Assembly: GCF_042242105.1 (NCBI RefSeq)
Contig: NC_092025.1
Span: forward strand, 15,868,156 to 15,932,155
Direction: 5' to 3'
DNA: 64,000 nt
Origin: Pempheris klunzingeri
Lineage: Eukaryota > Chordata > Actinopteri > Acropomatiformes > Pempheridae
Below, piece after piece: positions 1-21,123 of the stretch. Positions within the stretch are counted from its first letter, which is position 1; each line of letters starts with the position of its first letter. Position numbers and translations under genes: made by a program. A model generated the notes under the pieces. That model saw only the letters and a program-made list of their open reading frames with translations, was not told the origin of the DNA and did no database searches.

Positions 1-317
1 TTCGTAAGACCCGAATCTAATTAAAGCATTTAGCACACCCAAATAATAGTCGGTGTTTTAAATAGAACCTCACTGTATTTGCACAATGAATCAGACAAGC
101 AACCCCAGTGTCCTACTTTAAAAGACACATTTTTATTAACTGGATTTTTTTATGCTGTCTATGAAGCACTTTGTGGACTTGTTTTTGAAAAGTGTTACAA
201 AAAAATCTGTTGTTATATAATAATCATATAATTATTATTATTACTGACCACAGCTCCCTGGCTAACGGCTTTGTCCTCACTCCCTCTCTCCCCTCCTCTC
301 CTCTCCCCTCCCTGAAG
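1..317 (+). other. slc9a6: slc9a6 intron (3' part)
   Basis: This is AT-rich intronic sequence ending in a strong polypyrimidine tract (about 278-313) and an AG at 316-317. It leads directly into the first slc9a6 exon in the window. No other gene signal is seen in it. Confidence 0.8.
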
Positions 318-8513
<8,196 letters not shown>

Positions 8514-11030
8514 GAAGGCTCGCACTGTCGGGACACAGTCTGTTGTTTTCAGCTTCAAAAATCACAAATCCTCTAATTTGATTCCACAAGAAAATAACAG
8601 TTTGTTGATCTTTAGATTGAAATGACAAACTGCTTTTACGGTATGAGTCAGATTGAAGTCCCATGTTGACAGGACCACCTCACATGGTTTCAAAATGCTC
8701 TCAGCTTTGTGACAAACTTGAGGCGTGCTCGATTAAACTCCCCATTTCGTTGGATTACTGTAATCTTGAATGTGAATGGCACTACATGTAAGGTAAGGTA
8801 CTGTAAATCGAGCGCACCTCAAGTCTAAAGGTTACTTAAAATGCACCATTAGAGGAAGCTAAACAGTGGCGCTGTAGTATTTGTACTACAGTGGTGATAT
8901 GCCAGTGCTGTTATCTACGCTCTCTAAAAGCTCCAGCTGCCTGCGGCCGTATGGGGCCGTCCCTCAACATCTCATTTGCAGTTTACGCTTTCCTCTGTGG
9001 CGACGTTGCTCCTGACAACAGGACCTGTACGTGTCTAGCTTCCTTCAGGTATTAGTAAGATGACCTGCAGTAACTTCACTTTTAGGACAGTTCACTTTAC
9101 TCCGGTACCACTTAGTAACGTTCAGCGCTGCTAAAGAGCCGTTTCAACTACATTACTAATCTTACTTATCTATCCACAGACTGGGAAGTGTGTGGGATCT
9201 TTTCCTCCCTCTCACAGTTCACAGATCTGCGAGGGAAGCAGTAGTGGGAGTTTTGGATTTTAAAAGACACAAACACGTTCTGAAACAAGATTATGAGATG
9301 ATACTATTGGTCCAAAAACCCCCCCAAAAAACCCAAACTGCTTCCACAACAGTATCCAGGAGCGTCTCCACTATCTATAATCTCAGTACTGCCTGCCTCC
9401 TCTCTTCTTGATCAGTCTTTTTACTTATTTATTTAACAAAACTGATTTATTTATATGTTTTTTGGGGGGTTTATTTATTATTTATTTATTGTTTTGTTGT
9501 GTGACGTTAATGATGATCTTGCCCTGTTCAAAAATAGGACTGCTCAGTGGTGAAAGGCTGCTGTTTAACACCGTTTCCTGAAAAAACAACAACTTTACGA
9601 CTCAGCCCACACAAGATGCGTTCTACTGTAGGGAAGTAACGAGGGAGGTGGATATTTATTCTTTACCATGTGTGCATGTTAAAACATCTCCTTCCCGTAC
9701 TGTAGCAGATCCTTCTACTTTATACTTGGAAACTAGAGCTTCCTCGTGCGTGGATTTTACAACTCTGTGTGTGTGTGTTTGGCTGATGTCAGAATGAAAC
9801 TGTCCAAATCTACTGATGTGGTTATTAGGGCTAGTGTCGGTTTCCTGGGTTTTTCGTCATCATTTAATTTTCTTTCTAAGCAAAACAAACAGAAAAAAAA
9901 GTAACTGCCATGTTGTATCATCAAAGATGACACCGAGGGCTGGCTGAACTGTTTCGAATCAAAGTGCCTATTTAAAAATTCAATTAATGTAGATTTGTAC
10001 ATATTTTGATTTGCTAACGTGCAGTAAGATGATCTGTCTTGGTTTTTATATGACACGAAACCCTCTGACTGCTGTTGAATACTGTATTCTCAGTGTAATT
10101 AGGCCATTAGGTGACTGCTGTGTAACTATTTGTTTTTGATGTATTCAAGAGGTGAAGAACCCGAAAGAGCTCAAACTAAAACACTACTTTCATTAATGGG
10201 GAAATAGCACTAATATTTTATTGGACATAATCGTTTTGTGAACAGGGTACTTATGGAAAATGTTTGCTTTATCAAAAAGGATGTGTATTTTAAAATGAAA
10301 GAATTTGGGACCTATTTTAGGCTTCTTATTTGCCAGTGAGGTCAAGGTGAAGATGCCACTGGAGGCTCCATGTCTGTCCTGTTCCCACCTCAGCGACAGA
10401 TACTTTCCACTGAGGCGTCTCCTCGGCCAGCAGAGACCCCTGTTTCTCCTTTTCTCTGCTGAGCAGGTCCAATTTTTATAACCGTGGTAGAAAAACTAAT
10501 TCCTGATCAAATTCACATTCGTGGACAACGTGGAAATGTTTGTTTTTAATTCTGTCTAACTGCACACACGTTGTCTTTTTAATCTTCAAGCAGTATTCTG
10601 GATATGAGGTTTGAGTTTTGGCATAATCATACAGAGATATGAATGTGAGTGAATTTGCTTCTTTTTGTCCCCTTTGATTTTCATTTATTGTTTAAATGTA
10701 ACAGAACCATAAAACCATAAAAACACATTTTGTTTATATGGGTATTTGAAGAAAAAGTTGTAATCTTACAATAGCGACCGCACCTAAAACTATAAATCTC
10801 AACATGTTTGTTTCTACTATTCGTAGAAACTGTTAATATTTGTGAAAAGTACACCTGCAATAGGTCTGTATGTGAATGTTTTTAAACTGTGAACTTTTTG
10901 TTGAGCGGGAAATAATCTCAGATTTAATAGATTTTCTTCCCCGTGTAGTCCTGAACTTATTAACAGTGTCTCCTCAGACATCTTACAAGTGTACTAGAAG
11001 AAAATAAAAACAGTTGTTGAAAATGACACG
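8514..11030 (+). other. slc9a6: slc9a6 3'UTR
   Basis: The sequence after the TAA at 8511-8513 is AT-rich and has no supported ORF. An AATAAA at 11003-11008 is the most likely end of the message. A second AATAAA near 11297 is an alternative. The extent of about 2.5 kb is inferred from these signals only. Confidence 0.55.
11003..11008 (+). terminator. slc9a6: Candidate slc9a6 polyadenylation signal
   Basis: This is a canonical AATAAA followed by a T/G-rich stretch, about 2.5 kb after the stop codon. No closer gene end explains it. Confidence 0.5.
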
Positions 11031-11639
11031 TCTCTGCTCTTTCAAATGATGCTGTCCCTTAATTAAACCTACTCATTAGGCTACGTAATTCAAGGTCTCT
11101 TCAATCACTCATTCTTCAAAAATCCCTACTTTGTGTATTGACACTCAAGTACAATTTGCAAGAGCGCCAAAAGCTGAAGAAGAGTGTGAGAAACAACTGA
11201 AAGCCCAGGAATAAGTGGGCATTGAGATAAAATCTTTTTCAAACAAGTGCAGTATACTTTCTAAATTGTAATTTTACTAATATTGGCAAGACAGCAATAA
11301 AGTAATGATATAACATAGTTCTTGTGTCTATTACTCGGTAACTTATGATGGTCCCTGGTCAGAGAGGACACTGGAGGTGAGCCTTGTTAATGTCTGTCCC
11401 ATATCCACCTTGAAACTAAATTATTTCATTTTCTGCTTTATTCTATTTTCCATAAAATTATTATGACAACAGCTCATAATGTATGGGTACCACTAACATT
11501 AGTAAATAAAACAGCCGGTATTTTTCACATAGTAAACTAAAGTCGCATTCACTGACCACTCATCACTTCCAAACGTCAGGCTCGCTTTTATTTTGAAAGT
11601 AAATCCACCCCGCTTCTTTTCGGGACCTCGCCGCCACTT

Positions 11640-11810
11640 TTATTTTTAAGGCCACACGCTTCATTTCCGGTCTGTGCCTGGTTGTTTGCGTCTAGCTTGA
11701 CGCCGCCGCAGATCGCTGTATTTCTACGCCGTGAGGGTCGCGGTGAAGCGGAGGTCCGCTGCTCCCACTCAAGCTCAGAGATCACGGCCGCAAACATCAG
11801 CCTGAGCCCG
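11640..11810 (+). promoter_or_regulatory. fhl1: Probable fhl1 promoter and non-coding first exon
   Basis: This island is richer in G+C and CpG than its surroundings (for example GACGCCGCCGCAGATCGC) and ends in a good donor, CCCG|GTAAGC, at 11810. It sits between the end of slc9a6 and the fhl1 coding exons. The acceptor at 21099 opens a 5'UTR piece just before the fhl1 ATG. Assignment to fhl1 is inferred. The transcription start is not resolved. Confidence 0.5.
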
Positions 11811-12170
11811 GTAAGCTGGCGGAGGGACACCGCTGTTTGCTTTACTACCGAACCTGAACCTGAACCTGGTTTCACCGAACCGACCACCTACTGCAGGAAA
11901 GTTTTATTGTTTGCACTTGAATATGCAGGATTCTGTTATATGACACTGCACCTTTATTATTCCGCTGCTAATACGTGCCTGCTGCAAAAGTTATTGATTT
12001 TAATGGGAAGCCGATCACCTTCACGCAGACTGTCCCACCAGCAGATGTTCAGGAGCATGTAACCATCCTCCTCCTTCACACAGCTCATCATTTCACACAC
12101 ACTTCACTTACAAAGCTGCGTTTTTGATTTCCGGAGAGGAAACAAGTCTTAAAGTTGTCTGGGGCGTTGG

Positions 12171-12235
12171 CTGTCTGTCTGTCTGTCTGTCTTTGTAAGT
12201 GTGTGTGTGTATGTGTGTGTGTGTGTGTGTGTGTG
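12171..12235. repeat. (GTCT)n and (GT)n microsatellites
   Basis: A short run of GTCT tetramers (about 12171-12192) is followed by an interrupted GT run (12199-12235). Both lie in fhl1 intron 1. Confidence 0.9.
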
Positions 12236-12420
12236 AGCTACAGTTACATGCTGACTTGTGGAAGCCCGGGCAGCTCCTGAAATCTGTTTCCAGTTAGGAA
12301 GTCTCCTTTTTTTCACCCAGTGATGGAACCGCTGAGGCTAAAAAATGCATCTGAGTGGTCAATTAAAATTCCTGTACTGCTATTTTTCATTGTCCTCTAT
12401 GTGTGCGTGTGTTCTTGAAT

Positions 12421-12598
12421 TACAGACATCGTGGGGCCAGAGAACTGACCGAGCACCCACAATGTGGGGCCCACGGTGTTTTATGGGGCCATTTGGATGG
12501 ACCCCATTGGGACTGAACTATATTGTTGTTATTGACAAAAGTAAAAGTGTCAAAATATTTGTTTGGTGAAGGTTAAGGGTAGGATGAGGCAATTAAAC

Positions 12599-12632
<34 letters not shown>

Positions 12633-12731
12633 ATGCAAGTGGTGCATGTGGCCTCAGTGTTACCGATATACTGAAAGCAGTTGTGGAGTCAATTCAAGAT
12701 TCATATGTCCCTCAACTGACCTCTTTGTCCC

Positions 12732-12783
<52 letters not shown>

Positions 12784-12905
12784 TTATCTATGTGGGGACA
12801 CTAACCTATCCCTGACCCTCACCATAACCTTAACCATCACCAAACAAATAATTAGTTTTATCAATAACAACATAGTTTAGAATAGTGGGATCCAGCAAAA
12901 CACTG
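12421..12905. repeat. Fish interspersed repeat carrying (GT)n and (CA)n arrays
   Basis: The stretch has a GTGGGGCC / GGACCCCATTGGGACT block, GGTTAAGGGTAGGATGAGG, (GT) at 12602-12630, (CA) at 12734-12779, and a mirror block with TATGTGGGGACAC, CATAACCTTAACCATCACC and GTGGTCCCACAC. The outer blocks are roughly complementary (GGTTAAGG against CCTTAACC). This resembles a widespread teleost element that seeds CA microsatellites. I recognise it from memory only. Confidence 0.55.
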
Positions 12906-13326
12906 TGGTCCCACACTCTGACACCCCGTAAGTCAGTAATACAAGAACACACACATTTACGATGTAACAGATCACATATGAGGGATTATGTTCTGTGACC
13001 CTGAAAGAACCAGGTACAAAACTCTTGATTATTGATAAATGGTCAGACAAATGCTGATTTCTCCATTAATTGATGCCGAAGTAAGGCTGAAAAAGGGAAG
13101 GAGAACATTTCTAGTGAGATTACAGAAGGAAACGTGTTGGACATTGTGAAATTATGCCTTCGCGTATGTTGCAACTGGAATAAAAGATCATTTTAATGTC
13201 ACTTTTTTTGCATATAGGCTTGTAAATGTTGCAGATTTTCACGTTCATGTGGAAGTAATCACAGTGTTGTAGCCTTACAGACGGTAAGAAAACCAAGACC
13301 CATGTGTGTGACTGACCTTTCGCTGC

Positions 13327-13349
13327 CACACACACACACACACACACAC
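13327..13349. repeat. (CA)n microsatellite
   Basis: About eleven CA units lie in fhl1 intron 1. Confidence 0.9.
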
Positions 13350-15158
13350 CAGACGGCCGTAGGGAGTTTCTAGTTTGATCTGAAGCTGGTGCCTGCATGC
13401 TTAAGAAATTACCATGAGCTCAATCCCATAAAATACATCACAGGCTCATAAAACTTTATGCAATTTGTCTGACTTCATGCCACGGTAACTCCCTGTTATG
13501 TTTTGCCTGTTGTGACTTTAATAAGATAGCGGGGAAATGGGATTCAGGCAATGTGTTTTTCTTCCAATAGATCCCCTGTGGTAAACTCTATACTTTTAGT
13601 ACTTTTTAAATGGAGCTCTGAATGGAGCTCTGCAGTTTTAGCGCTCTGGCACCTTGAAGGAGGAGCAGATTTTGACTGAGAAACTTGGCAGTGCGTTATC
13701 TTTGACCTGCAGCCATAAGAGCCTGTTGTGATTTGCTTGGGTTTGCTGACATTAGTCAGTGTTTGTGAAATTCACAGAGAAAAAAGCTTTTGTGCTGCTT
13801 TGTGTGTGAAAGGAAGTTAGCAAAGCTGGATATCTATAATATTGAGGCACCTAAGCCCTCGTGGACGCCTATAAGAAGAACTGGCAGCAACTGTCCGACT
13901 AATGACATGGTTAAATGTCACAGATATGTTGCGATTTAATGAAATAGTTTAGTAATTTGGGAGACACGAGAGACGGTGGGACAGAAGATAACTGACCGAG
14001 GTGCTGGAAGACCCTTTTTGTTACTTTTAGACCAGGCAAGCTGTTTCCTCACGTTTATGCTAAGCTAAACTAAACTATTTGGTTCGACCAATGAGACGTT
14101 AGGTTCATCTTAGCTGCTCAGGTGTTTCGTCCGCACTAACCAAAATATGTACAGACAAAGTGACGTTTTCACTTTCTGTGGCCAATCAGTGACGAGCATT
14201 ATTCTTAAAGCAGTTTTTATTACCGTGCTGTTCCTCATGCCCAATCGTCTTTGAACACTTCGGTATGCAACAGCATAAAGTCTCTGTATCTCTGCACATG
14301 AGAATAAATCAGACTCATCATGAGTACCTCAGCGCTGTAATCACACAGAACGTGTTTACAGATGCAAAAGCGTTCGTATAATTCACTCTTCCTCATCCTA
14401 CAAGTTATCCCACCTTTCAAAATGATGTGCAATGACAACCGCTATTTTACGGAGGACTTTACACCTGCTAAGGCCTCAGCGTGAACTTAAGCCTCTGTTG
14501 GGCCTATTTCAACTGGTGCAAACCTTAAAGTGTTAGTAGCGCGTAAACTCTCATTTAAGTCAGAAATTACATTCAAACTAGGTTACGTTTGCACTCTTGT
14601 TCACGATGTCCTTCGGTCCTGCTGATCGTGACTGTGATCCTGATGCCGTTATTTAACGTTCCATAAACATTTAAAACTACTTGAATTAGCCGCAGCTACC
14701 AGCCTTTAGGTAATGTTACGGTTAGCAGGAAGCTAATCTACTGGCAACATTCAACACGGCCAACACATAAGCCACAAATGTATTAGAAGAGGTGTCGTTA
14801 TAACGTTACACACATGACACAACTGCAAACGAACAGTCGCAGGATAAGGAAGTTAGCAGCTTTGTCACAAATTTCTCTTCATTATTGAAACACTTTGTCC
14901 ATATTGACTTGAGTTTTAATGTGTTCATTTATACATCTGTCTGCCTTTGTTTGGGTTTGAGGTGCAGAAGTCTAGTTTTCTCTCAGACCAGCTGAATTAC
15001 AATCTGCTGAAAGGTTATTATGGTTGTTTTTTTCCCAATGACACCAAAAATAAACTGCCTCAGCTTTAAATGTCCCATCAGATCATTTTAAAATTATATT
15101 TTACCGCTAGCGCTGGACCTTCAGTAGGACTTTTGTGGTGCCAATGTGGGGAAAGTTC

Positions 15159-15161
<3 letters not shown>

Positions 15162-15213
<52 letters not shown>
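15162..15213. repeat. (CA)n microsatellite
   Basis: About 26 uninterrupted CA units lie in fhl1 intron 1. Overlapping Thr-His reading frames are only repeat shadows. Confidence 0.95.
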
Positions 15214-15215
<2 letters not shown>

Positions 15216-17384
15216 CATTGATATTCATGAAAATGGAAATTGGTCATACATTGCTGCTGCTTAAGGCTTCTAGTTTTGTCAGCTGCTCTGTTCTGAAAGA
15301 CATCTCAGTTACTGAATCAAGAACTGAGTGGGGAGGAAATTAGAGAACAGAGGACAAGGGCAGGAACAGAAAGAGTGTGTGAAGAGAAGCAGAACAAAAT
15401 GAGGAAGGTTGAAGTCACAGCTTCTGGTAAAACCATCACGTCTGTCCTGTTGTAGCGGGACATGCAGCGTTTCTTCGACCTCACCCTACACGACTCAGAT
15501 CTGTTGTCTCAGCTTTATTCCTCGGTCTGGAATGCGGCCGAGCAGAACCACATAAAACAATTATCTTTCTTTGTTGGCTGACGTGGAGTCCTAATGTTTA
15601 GCTGCGCGTTGCTCAGTTTCAAATACCCATGTATATTTATTTTTGAGAGAGTTATGACTGGAATCAGGGGTGGGAACGCTCCCGCTGTGATGTTGCTGCA
15701 GCTGGGTCAGCAAACTTTAAAGCTGCTGTAATTATTATTATATGAAAAATGGATCAAATAACGATGTCAAACCCACAGGAAATGATTCCTCAACTGTACG
15801 GTTCTGCCCTTTTTAAGCATCTTTCAGCTCATTGTTTTGGGTCATAGTCCACCACTGCAGCAGGCAGCTGTCAGTGAAAAGTAGCTGATACGTAGCGAAG
15901 CATTTAGCAGCGAAAGCCAGATATTTCCCCGGGGAGCTGGTGAAGCTAGCAGAACAGTAAATAATCAGGTGGCCAGAAACATGACTCTGAATATGTTGTT
16001 CTGTGTCTTTGTAATAGGAAACTGTTTGCTAACACAATATTATGTAGAAAATAAGCTTGTTGTTCCACTTTAAAGTGGCTAAAAAACTGATTAATGTAGG
16101 TTTTGATATAACGGTTTTATATGGACTCATTTTATGACTGCAGGTTAAAATTGTCTAGTTTACAATAAAAAGCATTTATTCAGTCATTTTTTACATTCCC
16201 CAGAGAAGCCTTAACGTCTATGATAGTTGTATAGAAACACAGACACCTCGTTTGTGAACATTGCAGCCTGTTTATGAAGGCAGCCCGAGTCCCCAGGAAG
16301 TTCTGCAGGATTAGTGGAAGACATGGTGGCCAATCTGTGTAATTACAACAATGGCATCCACCACGTTGTGCCATTGGGCCCGAAAAGAACTTTTTCCATA
16401 GACTTGCATCGTGAGAGAGATGTTCAGTCTGACAACAGTTGGAAAGTCTAGAAGAGCTGCACGATTAACTCATTTTATCCCCATTCAAATGAGCAGAGGG
16501 CTAACCTGGTCTTTGGAGGCTTTGGGTGGTTCAGATGTTGATGCATCCCTTCCTCTTCTACGATGGATTTCGTCTCTCCTTTCATTCTGAACGACAAAGG
16601 AAATGTCACTTTAGACAGGTGAACATTATTTCCCCTTTAAACAAAATTTAAGATGCAAAATGCAGTAAAGATCGTTAAATGATGCAATTGATAAGCAAGT
16701 CATTTTTCAAGCAAAAAGGACAAAAATCCACTGGTCTTAGCTTCTGAAATGTTGATATTTGCTGTATTTTTTAGTTTTCTATGATTGGAAATCAAATATC
16801 TTTAGGTTTGACTATTAGTGGGATAAAACAAGAAGTTTGAAGCCTTGGACTGAGTAAACTTTTCTAATGGAAAATTTTCACAAACATATTAGTTGCAGCT
16901 TTAATTTAATTTTTCTTTAGTTTGCTCTTGTGAGGGTGTTAGAGTAAAACCATCACAGCATCATTGTTTCATGGCTCATCCAATCCAATCCAAACAGATG
17001 CAGCCTATTCTGGATGGATGGATACATTACAATTACACTGGGAAAAACGTAGATTAAGAGGAGCAGACAAGTTGAAGAGACATTTTTAAGCATCCACACA
17101 ACTCAGGATTAAGATGAAAATATGATGAATATTTTCTCCATTCAGAGTTCCAACCCTAATCTATTTTTGAACCACCAGGAAGTGCCATTAGGAGACCTTT
17201 TCTCCTGGCTCCTACAGCAGGTCAATGATTAAAGAGCCGTTGAGAGTTTTCAAAGGAAAGTCTGCATGGAAGTCGAGGTCCCACCTGCAGCACACACTGA
17301 ATGTAACACAAGTTCAGCCAGGGTGTATGGTATGTGAATGTGTAGGCATTAATGAGACGGTCTGTAATAGCCAGTACATTAGAG

Positions 17385-17386
<2 letters not shown>

Positions 17387-17457
<71 letters not shown>
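17387..17457. repeat. (GT)n microsatellite, left arm of a facing pair
   Basis: About 35 perfect GT units lie 86 bp from a complementary (CA) array at 17544-17622. Both arms are uninterrupted and lie inside fhl1 intron 1. Confidence 0.95.
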
Positions 17458-17458
<1 letters not shown>

Positions 17459-17542
17459 CTGGACCGTGCCAACTACACCGTTCTGATGGAGACTTCCTGT
17501 TTCTCAGTTTTCCAGTACATTCTTCGGCGATAAGCTCATGCC

Positions 17543-17543
<1 letters not shown>

Positions 17544-17622
<79 letters not shown>
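17544..17622. repeat. (CA)n microsatellite, right arm of a facing pair
   Basis: About 39 perfect CA units are complementary to the GT array at 17387-17457, so the two arms could fold into a long hairpin around an 86-bp loop. Confidence 0.95.
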
Positions 17623-17624
<2 letters not shown>

Positions 17625-18005
17625 TGGTGGGTATGAGCAGACACTCACTATACACACTATTTTAGTCCGTCTGGTCGCGTTTGTTCCGGCTGTTTTCCTC
17701 TGTCTCTCTGTTTCTTTATTTTGCCGTCTCCATCTCTTTCCCGTCCTCCATGTGTTTTAAATGTGTGCATGATGTTCGTCTTGTCCACATTACATGATGT
17801 CACCTCTCTGTTTTAGTTTTACACCACATGGTTTGGGGTTTCGCACGAGAGCAGCACTGAGCTCTAATTGTTAGTCAGGTAGCTGAAACTTTAACACAAG
17901 TTAGAAAAAAAACACAGAGCAAAAGCACAAGACATGAAGAATTTAAGACTAAATCGCTGGCACACCTGAATTCTTCTAAACGGACTGGCTGCAGACTGCA
18001 TGACT

Positions 18006-18022
18006 ACACACACACACACACA
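18006..18022. repeat. (CA)n microsatellite, short
   Basis: This is a run of about eight CA units in fhl1 intron 1. Confidence 0.8.
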
Positions 18023-18394
18023 AATATCATGAAAAGATCAAAACAATAAATTGATCCTGCTAGCAAGTACTGTGTATCCAAAGCCTGACATCGCGTATTC
18101 CTCTGTGCCACAGGACTCATTTGTCTTCTAAAACTATTAAAATAAGGCACAGCGTTGCACTGGGCGACATGCTCCTTCATTACCATGAACATGGGCACTG
18201 TAGTTTATCTGTCTCCAACAACACAACGTACTTCTGTTTGAGTGGCTTCGTTGACGATAAGGGTAATGCTGAATAAAGTCTTATCCTTTAACCACGACCG
18301 TGCTTTTACTCTATGTGAACGTAGGGTAAAGCACGTAGACGTGAGCATGTAGTGGTTAAAATGTGCTTTAGCCATAAGATGTGATGGTTTTACA

Positions 18395-18505
18395 TTGTGA
18401 GAACTACGTTTTTGTCCCCAAATGGGAAGTGAGTCAGTCCCCGTGATGTGTCCTTATGACCTGATTTATGTCCCCACAATGTGATTAATATAAGTGCACA
18501 CATGG
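18395..18505. repeat. Second copy of the GTCCCCACAAT-type repeat
   Basis: The text TTTTGTCCCCAAATGGG, CCTTATGACC and TGTCCCCACAATGTGATTAA followed by CAC-rich sequence resembles the same repeat family as 12421-12905. It is a diverged partial copy in fhl1 intron 1. Confidence 0.45.
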
Positions 18506-20269
18506 CGTTGTCCTTGGACTTAGACTGCGCAACACAGTTAACTGTTTCCATGGCGATCAAACACAAGACTTTTGTATTGGCAGCTTGGCAACAAGAAAAT
18601 GATGAATATGCTCTGTCGTGCCGTGACACAGTGCGAACATTTATTGCAGAAAAACAAAGTAAAGACGTGCAGCAACACTGTCCTCAGAGCGGCCTGACGT
18701 CATTGTAACCTGATTTATTTTCTTCCACTTGTGTGGATACTGGCTCGCTTCCTGACAGCCATTGTTTGCCTTGAATCTGATAACATTTTCATGCTGCTGG
18801 TAGCGAAGCGTTATTACTGCCTGCTCTACAGCCTTAGACCTATACACTACTTCATGCAGCTGTGGGCTACATGTATAGTATCTCCATCAAGTTTACCTGT
18901 GCAAGGGAAAGAACACGCAGAGAAGAAAGTATTAATTCTTCTGAGTTTAGGGAGAGACAGGAAGCAAAATAGAAGATAATGGGTAAATACCAGACACTGC
19001 CTTTGGCTGGCTTGACTTGCTGTCTTCTAGAGGAGATGGATGAGTAACCTCACCAGGACAACAAATAAACCGGCTACTGGTTTTTCCATTAATAAGTGAT
19101 AAGTGATGAATTAGCAGGTCGCTGAAAGGAAGATATATGTCCGCGCCACATGACGTCAGTGTCAGTTTGTAGCTTTATTATCTGCTGAGAAGACAGGACC
19201 GCAAAAGAAGTTATTTCATCAACTTAATTAACAGTAGCACCTTTAACCTCAGACATATATCTCTGTCAGTGGTCTGACTCCGACTTAAAAAACGAAATAG
19301 TACAAAAGCAATTGCTCTAGCATTAAGTGCTAAAATCTCTCTTTTACTTACTATATGTTTGTGCTATCAGCTACTGAATGTATATGGATTTCTATTCCTC
19401 TCTGCCCTCATAAAAATGTGTTAAAATGATGCTCTGATTGCTGTTTTAGAGGCTTTTTTCACTCAAATTCCTTTTCAACCAAATTCTGGCATCAACAGAT
19501 TTAATTATACATTCATCATTTTCAGTTTTTATTATTGTCTCACCATAAAAATAAATGTAGCAGTATTTTTAGCCAGATGCTTTTTTATTTTGTACATTTG
19601 TTTAGCTCCCTGCTGCCAGAGGACACGAGGTTATCTGGTGATGAGTAAGGGTCAGGACTGATGTTTTCATCTGTGTTGATATAGATCTCAAAACTTTTCC
19701 AATATTTCTTTTTGACTGGAACCACAGAACTGGAAAGGAGCCCTTATAACATTGAATATTGGCACTTCATACAGTGTGTTGTATAATAGCTGTTGGAGAC
19801 CAAAAAAGGAGAGACTGGGAGGACAAGTATGAAGGTCATGACTCCTAGCATCCTCCCAAATCTTTACTTAGACCTTAACCAAAAACCCTTTACATAACCA
19901 TTTCTAGATGTTTTCTAAAACTGGAACAACTTTTAGTGCAAGTCTCTGACATAAAGATCACGTTACAGGACCTGACGGCCCGCTTACAACCACCTCAGTC
20001 CACCTGGGACCGACAAAGACAAACATTTCACCATATTTTCCCGAGTTTGTCTCCCCTCCCAAAGCAATAGAACAAGAATCACCTTTAACAAATCCATCTG
20101 TGAGTTTAATGAAAGTCATAAGAAGAGGGAGGATTTGAATGCTTACTCGTGGTAACATAAGCCCAGTGCCAAAACCAGAACTTCCTTATGAGTCTGTGGC
20201 GCTCCGACCAGGAGGCCGATGCTATAGTTTGTGGTTCTGTTGGTCTGCTAGGGAGTGGTCCATGTAAGA

Positions 20270-20313
20270 GGTGTGTGTGTCTGTGTCTGTGTGTGTGTGT
20301 GTGTGTGTGTGTA
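20270..20313. repeat. (GT)n microsatellite, interrupted
   Basis: Two GT runs are broken by CTGTGTCT in fhl1 intron 1. Confidence 0.9.
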
Positions 20314-21123
20314 GCTTCTGTCAAAGAGTTGTCAGCGGTCCAGACTCTCACCACATTAGTCACCAGGCATTCCTTCATGTGTTCACCTCACTGTGCGGAG
20401 ACACACATACACACAGCTCGCACAGCCACTGAGGAGAATTCCTCACGGTCAGCCAGCGTGAACTTGATGTGGGAAATAACCGAGTGAACAGACTTCTCTT
20501 CCTCCACATGTCTGTGTATTCGTGTTGCCGTGATTTTGCCATTTTGTCGTGTAGAGTTTACCATCTGAAATCCTGACCCTGTAATCACAGCTCTGTGATC
20601 GGAGTTATGGCGATCAACGTGGCGATTTTGGTTCTATGTTTAGGAGGTTTATATGTGCTGTATTTTAGGGAGAGTGACTTTGGGACTATGTTGTGAGAGA
20701 AATCAGTTATGTGATTATACTCCACACATAGTTATAATTGAATATTCAGGCACAGTCACAGGCTTATCCAGTTTTACTTGAAGATGGACAGTGATGGGAA
20801 GTATTCGGAGCCTTTATTCAAGTTAAACTAGTAACACCACAATATCAACACATTGCTCATCAAGTGTGAGATAAGATGTATGAGTCAGCCGGATCATAAC
20901 ACACTTAAGAGTACATAAGACGTGAATGCTGTGCAAACACGCAGGCGGACACACAGGAACACAGATATGTACACCTGGTTGCTTGTACTTTCCCGTCAGT
21001 CCCGCTAAGTGCATCAACAGCGCCCCTATGTGGTGATTTCAGGAAGGATTCTTCAGCTGGATTTTTACCTTTGCTCTCCTTCTGGTTTATTTGCTGTAGG
21101 TCTGAGTCTCCCTCTGAGTGACG

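Larger units (their letters stand above)
11811..21099 (+). other. fhl1: fhl1 intron 1
   Basis: This 9.3 kb stretch has no coding exon that I can support. It holds at least seven dinucleotide arrays and repeat copies. A possible diverged repeat lies around 16360-16440, with the common fish phrase ATTGGGCCCGAAAAG followed by CTTTTTCCATAGACTTGCAT. An acceptor at 21098-21099 (CTGTAG) closes the intron 24 bp before the fhl1 ATG. Enhancers may be present, but none can be shown from the sequence alone. Confidence 0.6.

Noticed and set aside
12563-12880. ORFs of Cys-Val and Thr-His runs (also at 15070-15343, 17225-17760 and 20106-20487)
   Set aside because: They are translations of GT/CA microsatellites with no protein signal outside the repeat.
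15466-15582. Short ORF MQRFFDLTLHDSDLL after a TTGTAG acceptor-like site
   Set aside because: It has no homology I recognise and no donor that fits fhl1; it is likely chance sequence in fhl1 intron 1.
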